Part shown: one piece after another, positions 5,732 through 8,241 of the stretch
Numbering within the stretch: position 1 is the stretch's first letter
Layout: each line of letters opens with the position of its first letter
Assembly (NCBI GenBank): GCA_945874515.1
Contig: CAMCHA010000084.1
Location: forward strand, 1 to 8,241
DNA from: Asaia bogorensis
Lineage (GTDB): Bacteria; Pseudomonadota; Alphaproteobacteria; Acetobacterales; Acetobacteraceae
Reading direction: 5' to 3'
Length of the DNA stretch: 8,241 nt
Position numbers and translations under genes: made by a program
The notes under the pieces: model-generated
What the model saw: the letters and a program-made list of their open reading frames with translations, nothing else
Told to the model about the DNA's origin: nothing
The model's database searches: none

Positions 5732-6487
5732 TCAATGCGCTTCAGTCAGGGCGGCGCCACTGCCATAGATGCTCAGCAGCATAGCCTCATCCAAGCCAGT
5801 AATCGGGCCATCATAGACAACGCGCCCCGCTGAAAGAGCAATCACGCGATCACACCAGGCACGGGCAAGCGGCACAGAATGCAGATTGCACAGCACTGTA
5901 ATGCCGTGTTCGCGGTTAATCCGGCGCAGCGCTTCCATCACAGCTTGGGAGTTCACGGGATCAAGACTCGCCACCGGTTCATCAGCCAGGATCAGCCGCG
6001 GTTCCTGCACCAGGGCGCGAGAAATGGCCACGCGTTGCTGCTGCCCGCCCGAAAGCTGATCCGCGCGCTTGAGCGCCTGTTCATCCATGCCAAGCGCCGC
6101 CAAGGCATCAAGCGCAAGACTGCGTTCTTCATCTGAGAAGAAACCAAACAGCTTTGGCAAGCGCGGCTTATGGTTCAAGCGCCCAGTCAGCACATTGGTC
6201 AGCACCGAAAGCCTGCCAACCAGATTGAAGCGCTGGAAAATCATCGCGCTTTGGCGGCGCCAGGCGAGCAATTCGGCACCGCTGAGCTTTGCGATATCGC
6301 GGCCCTGATAGAGAATCTCGCCCTCGCTTGGGTCTACCAGGCGATTGATCATGTTCAGCAGGGTGGATTTGCCCGCGCCTGAACGGCCAAGCACGGCCAC
6401 CATCTCACCATCACTCACCGCCAGGGACACCTTGTCCACGGCGGTGAAGCTTCCAAAGCGGCGCGTCAGCCCGCGCAGTTCAAGCAC
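5732..6487 (-). CDS. phnC: Phosphonate-type ABC transporter ATP-binding protein PhnC
   Basis: A 251-residue ABC ATPase. Walker A is GRSGAGKST (34-42), the Q-loop glutamine is in MIFQRFNLV (Q85), the signature is LSGGQQ (145-150), Walker B is LILADE (165-170) and the switch histidine is H203. The FQRFNLVGRLSVLTNVLTGRL segment (84-104) is characteristic of PhnC. I place the start at the GTG at 6487, four bases after the phnD stop, because PhnC proteins usually begin directly with the (V/L)LELR strand. A longer frame opens at 6577 and would overlap phnD by 86 bp, adding 30 low-complexity residues unlike the family. The Shine-Dalgarno at the GTG is poor, so coupling to phnD translation is likely. 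It powers the PhnE pair. Confidence 0.9.
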   Translation of the reverse strand: MLELRGLTRRFGSFTAVDKVSLAVSDGEMVAVLGRSGAGKSTLLNMINRLVDPSEGEILYQGRDIAKLSGAELLAWRRQSAMIFQRFNLVGRLSVLTNVLTGRLNHKPRLPKLFGFFSDEERSLALDALAALGMDEQALKRADQLSGGQQQRVAISRALVQEPRLILADEPVASLDPVNSQAVMEALRRINREHGITVLCNLHSVPLARAWCDRVIALSAGRVVYDGPITGLDEAMLLSIYGSGAALTEAH

Positions 6488-6491
6488 TTGA

Positions 6492-7415
6492 TCAGCGCCG
6501 GCGGCGTTCTGCCTGACGGAGCGCGATGAAGGGCTCGTAAGCCTCATGCGAAACAAGCGCGAAGCCGCCGAAGACATTGCGGCTCACGGTCTCCCAAGCC
6601 TGCGGATCGTTCCAACGCATATTGATGAGGCATTCGCTCATTTTCGCACGCATAGGCGCGGGGTAGCTCAGGCGCGTTGTAAAGGGTGAGTTCGGGATGC
6701 TCGCGCTTTCATGGATGAAGCGGATATCCTCAAGCTTGATGGTACCGGCACCGGCCGCACGAATATGGCCACCTGATTGCGGCGAATAATACCAGCCTGT
6801 GGTCGCATCCAAACGGCCCTGAGCCACGGAAACCATGCCATTGTCATGTGAACCGGTCTGCACCAAGCGACCAAAAAAATTGCTCTGGCCACGTTCATCA
6901 ACCCAGCCGCGTTCGCGGAAGAATTGCATGGGCAGCACATAGCCTGATGTCGAGGTTGGCGTGGGCCAGCCGAGTGACTTGCCGCGCAAATCTTCCAGCG
7001 TGCGGATCGGGCTATCAGCGCGGACGATGATGTTCCACTTATACCCCATATCCCCCTGCGGGGAGACATCCACCGCCACCGGCACAACATCGCCGCGGGT
7101 CAGATCCCAAACGATCGCATATTGCGCAGGCCCATACCAAGCGAGGTGCACATCGCCCTGAACCATGGCTTCGATCATCGCTGAATAATCATTGCTGACC
7201 CGGATGGTCACCCGCTCAATGCCAAGGCAACGCTGCAAATAAGGCGCCATCGGCGCCCAGCGCACATTGCCTTCCTGCTGATTCTCGCCCGAAGCCACAC
7301 CGAAAGTAATCTGGCGGAATTGCTGGCGCCAATCCTGGCTTGCGGCGGGCGTTTGAGCCATTGCAGCCCCGGAGATCCCGACCATCATGGCAGCCAATTG
7401 GAGAAGACGCCTCAT
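6492..7415 (-). CDS. phnD: Phosphonate/phosphite-type periplasmic binding protein PhnD
   Basis: A 307-residue substrate-binding protein that delivers ligand to PhnC-PhnE-PhnE. Residues 1-20 form a Sec signal peptide with cleavage after AMA. Family motifs are SNDYSAMIEAM (74-84), HLAWYGPAQY (90-99), the oxyanion loop TSTSGY (154-159), GSHDNGM (188-194) and RLDATTGW (201-208). By analogy with E. coli PhnD, the Ser/Thr loop and H190 would hold the phosphonate group and D203 would lie near the amino-binding side; the assignment is from memory, without alignment. The ATG has AAGGA at 7427-7423 with 7-nt spacing. First gene of the operon, with a PhoB-like array 54 bp upstream. No C-P lyase or phosphonatase gene is visible, so phosphonate, phosphite, hypophosphite or phosphate itself all remain possible ligands. 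Confidence 0.9.
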   Translation of the reverse strand: MRRLLQLAAMMVGISGAAMAQTPAASQDWRQQFRQITFGVASGENQQEGNVRWAPMAPYLQRCLGIERVTIRVSNDYSAMIEAMVQGDVHLAWYGPAQYAIVWDLTRGDVVPVAVDVSPQGDMGYKWNIIVRADSPIRTLEDLRGKSLGWPTPTSTSGYVLPMQFFRERGWVDERGQSNFFGRLVQTGSHDNGMVSVAQGRLDATTGWYYSPQSGGHIRAAGAGTIKLEDIRFIHESASIPNSPFTTRLSYPAPMRAKMSECLINMRWNDPQAWETVSRNVFGGFALVSHEAYEPFIALRQAERRRR

Positions 7416-7741
7416 TGCAAATTCCTTATGCTTCGACGTTTCGCGTATCTGTTAGTGATGAAGGATGCGTGGCGGTAATATTGCAGTTTGATGAAAGCGT
7501 TGAAGGCGCCGTCACCCTTATCCACGATCTTCAGTCTTATCCTGCGCACCGCACTGGTCAGCGCATTGTTTTCCGTCCATGTGCGTCATGCGATCATCTG
7601 AACTAAGTTCTGGAGCAATTCCATTCACCCAAACATGACCCGAGCGCCAGTGCCTTGCTCGCGCAGCATCTTAATAGCTCCACAGCCCTGCAACAAAGCG
7701 CCAACCTGCGGCATCTCGGCTATCATGTCCGGCCTGATGCC
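7416..7741. other. Intergenic region between phnD and the MFS gene
   Basis: A 326-bp divergent gap. The phnD-proximal part holds the phnD ribosome site and the PhoB-like array at 7469-7497. The MFS-proximal half shows no clear promoter. The MFS reading frame remains open upstream to a TAA at 7604-7606 but has no good start there. A 36-codon frame at 7635-7745 has its stop overlapping the MFS ATG. A minus-strand frame (7625-7813) is open through the same codons. None of these is supported as a gene. Confidence 0.5.
7469..7497 (-). promoter_or_regulatory. Candidate PhoB box array upstream of phnD (three half-sites)
   Basis: On the minus strand CTTTCAT (7497-7491), CTGCAAT (7486-7480) and CCGCCAC (7475-7469) repeat every 11 bp. 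The first two match the PhoB consensus at 12/14 if A is accepted at position five as in E. coli sites (11/14 otherwise); the third matches 5/7. The array ends 54 bp before the phnD ATG. No good -10 hexamer follows at the expected distance. The three-site layout, with a CCGYCAC third element, mirrors the array at 136-164. Confidence 0.65.
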
Positions 7742-8241
7742 ATGACCACGCTTCAAACCGGGATCACTGCCCCCAAAACGCGCCGCGTGGTCGTGGCCTT
7801 GGGGATTGGCCAAACGCTTGGTTACGCATCAAGCTTCTACCTGCCGGCCATTCTGGCAGTGCCGATGGCGCGCGATCTTGCCCTGCCTACTTGGGCCATT
7901 TTCGCTGGCCTTTCCGCGGCACTGCTGATTGCCGGCGCGCTGGCGCCCATGGCGGGGCGCCTGGTGGATACGCATGGTGGCCGACCACTCCTACTTACCT
8001 CCTCAGTGCTATTCGCCACTGGCTTGGCCTTGCTTGCCCTTGCCACCGGCACTTTGGGCATGGCGGCTGGGTGGGTCGTGATTGGGATTGGTATGGCCTT
8101 TGGCCTGTATGATGTTGCGTTCTCGACACTGGCCGGGTTGTTTGGGCGCGGCGCACGCGGCCCCATTACCGGCATCACGCTGATTGCAGGCTTTGCCAGC
8201 ACCATTGGTTGGCCGCTAACCGCGTGGATCGAAGATGCCTG
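7742..8241 (+). CDS. Major facilitator superfamily transporter, N-terminal fragment
   Basis: The first 166 codons of an MFS transporter, open to the right edge. It has about five hydrophobic spans (near residues 16-40, 50-72, 83-103, 107-128 and 141-160). A motif-A loop between spans two and three reads GRLVDTHGGRP (72-82), with the expected G, D, G and R. These place it in the 12-span family; the substrate is not predictable. The ATG at 7742 lacks a clear Shine-Dalgarno but leaves a usual 15-residue cytoplasmic lead. The frame is open back to 7607 without a good start. It is divergent from phnD, so common regulation is possible, yet the PhoB-like array faces phnD and nothing else ties it to phosphorus metabolism. 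Confidence 0.82.
   Translation, partial: MTTLQTGITAPKTRRVVVALGIGQTLGYASSFYLPAILAVPMARDLALPTWAIFAGLSAALLIAGALAPMAGRLVDTHGGRPLLLTSSVLFATGLALLALATGTLGMAAGWVVIGIGMAFGLYDVAFSTLAGLFGRGARGPITGITLIAGFASTIGWPLTAWIEDA

Noticed and set aside
6488..6577. A 30-residue N-terminal extension of PhnC
   Set aside because: It would overlap phnD by 86 bp, has no ribosome site, and PhnC proteins normally start at the equivalent of the GTG at 6487.
7540..7605. GTCAT and ATCAT words suggesting another PhoB site near the MFS gene
   Set aside because: No pair has the 11-bp spacing with more than a marginal match.
1..8241. tRNA, rRNA, CRISPR arrays, insertion sequence ends, or long repeats
   Set aside because: I looked for cloverleaf-like arms, regularly spaced repeats and terminal inverted repeats and saw none by eye.

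Overview
The window looks like alphaproteobacterial chromosome, possibly Rhodospirillales or Acetobacteraceae. The reasons are moderately high GC, a PlcP-type phosphoesterase next to a GT4 lipid glycosyltransferase, and a Sinorhizobium-type phospholipid N-methyltransferase. The taxonomy is inference from gene content only.

Layout, left to right. (1) The 5' end of a minus-strand gene (1-80) encodes a signal peptide; the rest lies outside the window. (2) A compact minus-strand pair, plcP (1182-2009) then agt (176-1177), is read plcP to agt. (3) A divergent lipid-kinase-family gene (2209-3087, plus) shares a 199-bp control region with plcP. (4) A PmtA-like methyltransferase (3092-3691, minus) converges on the kinase gene with only 4 bp between them. 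(5) After a 320-bp gap comes a complete minus-strand ABC importer operon, phnD-phnC-phnE-phnE (7415 down to 4012), with overlapping or nearly overlapping genes. (6) A 326-bp gap leads to the start of a plus-strand MFS transporter, cut by the window end.

The unifying signal is regulatory. Upstream of three transcription units (the exported protein, pmtA and phnD) I find arrays of 7-bp half-sites repeated every 11 bp that resemble the PhoB box (CTGTCAT, 4-bp spacer, CTGTCAT). The best pair, at 147-164, matches 13 of 14 positions. The plcP/kinase region has weaker versions and a perfect 12-bp palindrome, ATGTCATGACAT, built from the same core.

Together this reads as a phosphate-scarcity island. 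PlcP would strip head groups from membrane phospholipids to release phosphate and diacylglycerol (DAG). Agt would sugar the DAG to make phosphorus-free glycolipids. The kinase could return DAG to phosphatidate, the methyltransferase could modify an amino-lipid head group, and PhnCDEE would import phosphonate, phosphite or a related oxyanion. PlcP/Agt remodelling is known in rhizobia and marine alphaproteobacteria. What deserves attention here is the grouping with a lipid kinase, a possibly Pho-controlled methyltransferase and the importer. No RNA gene, CRISPR array, insertion sequence or convincing intrinsic terminator was seen.
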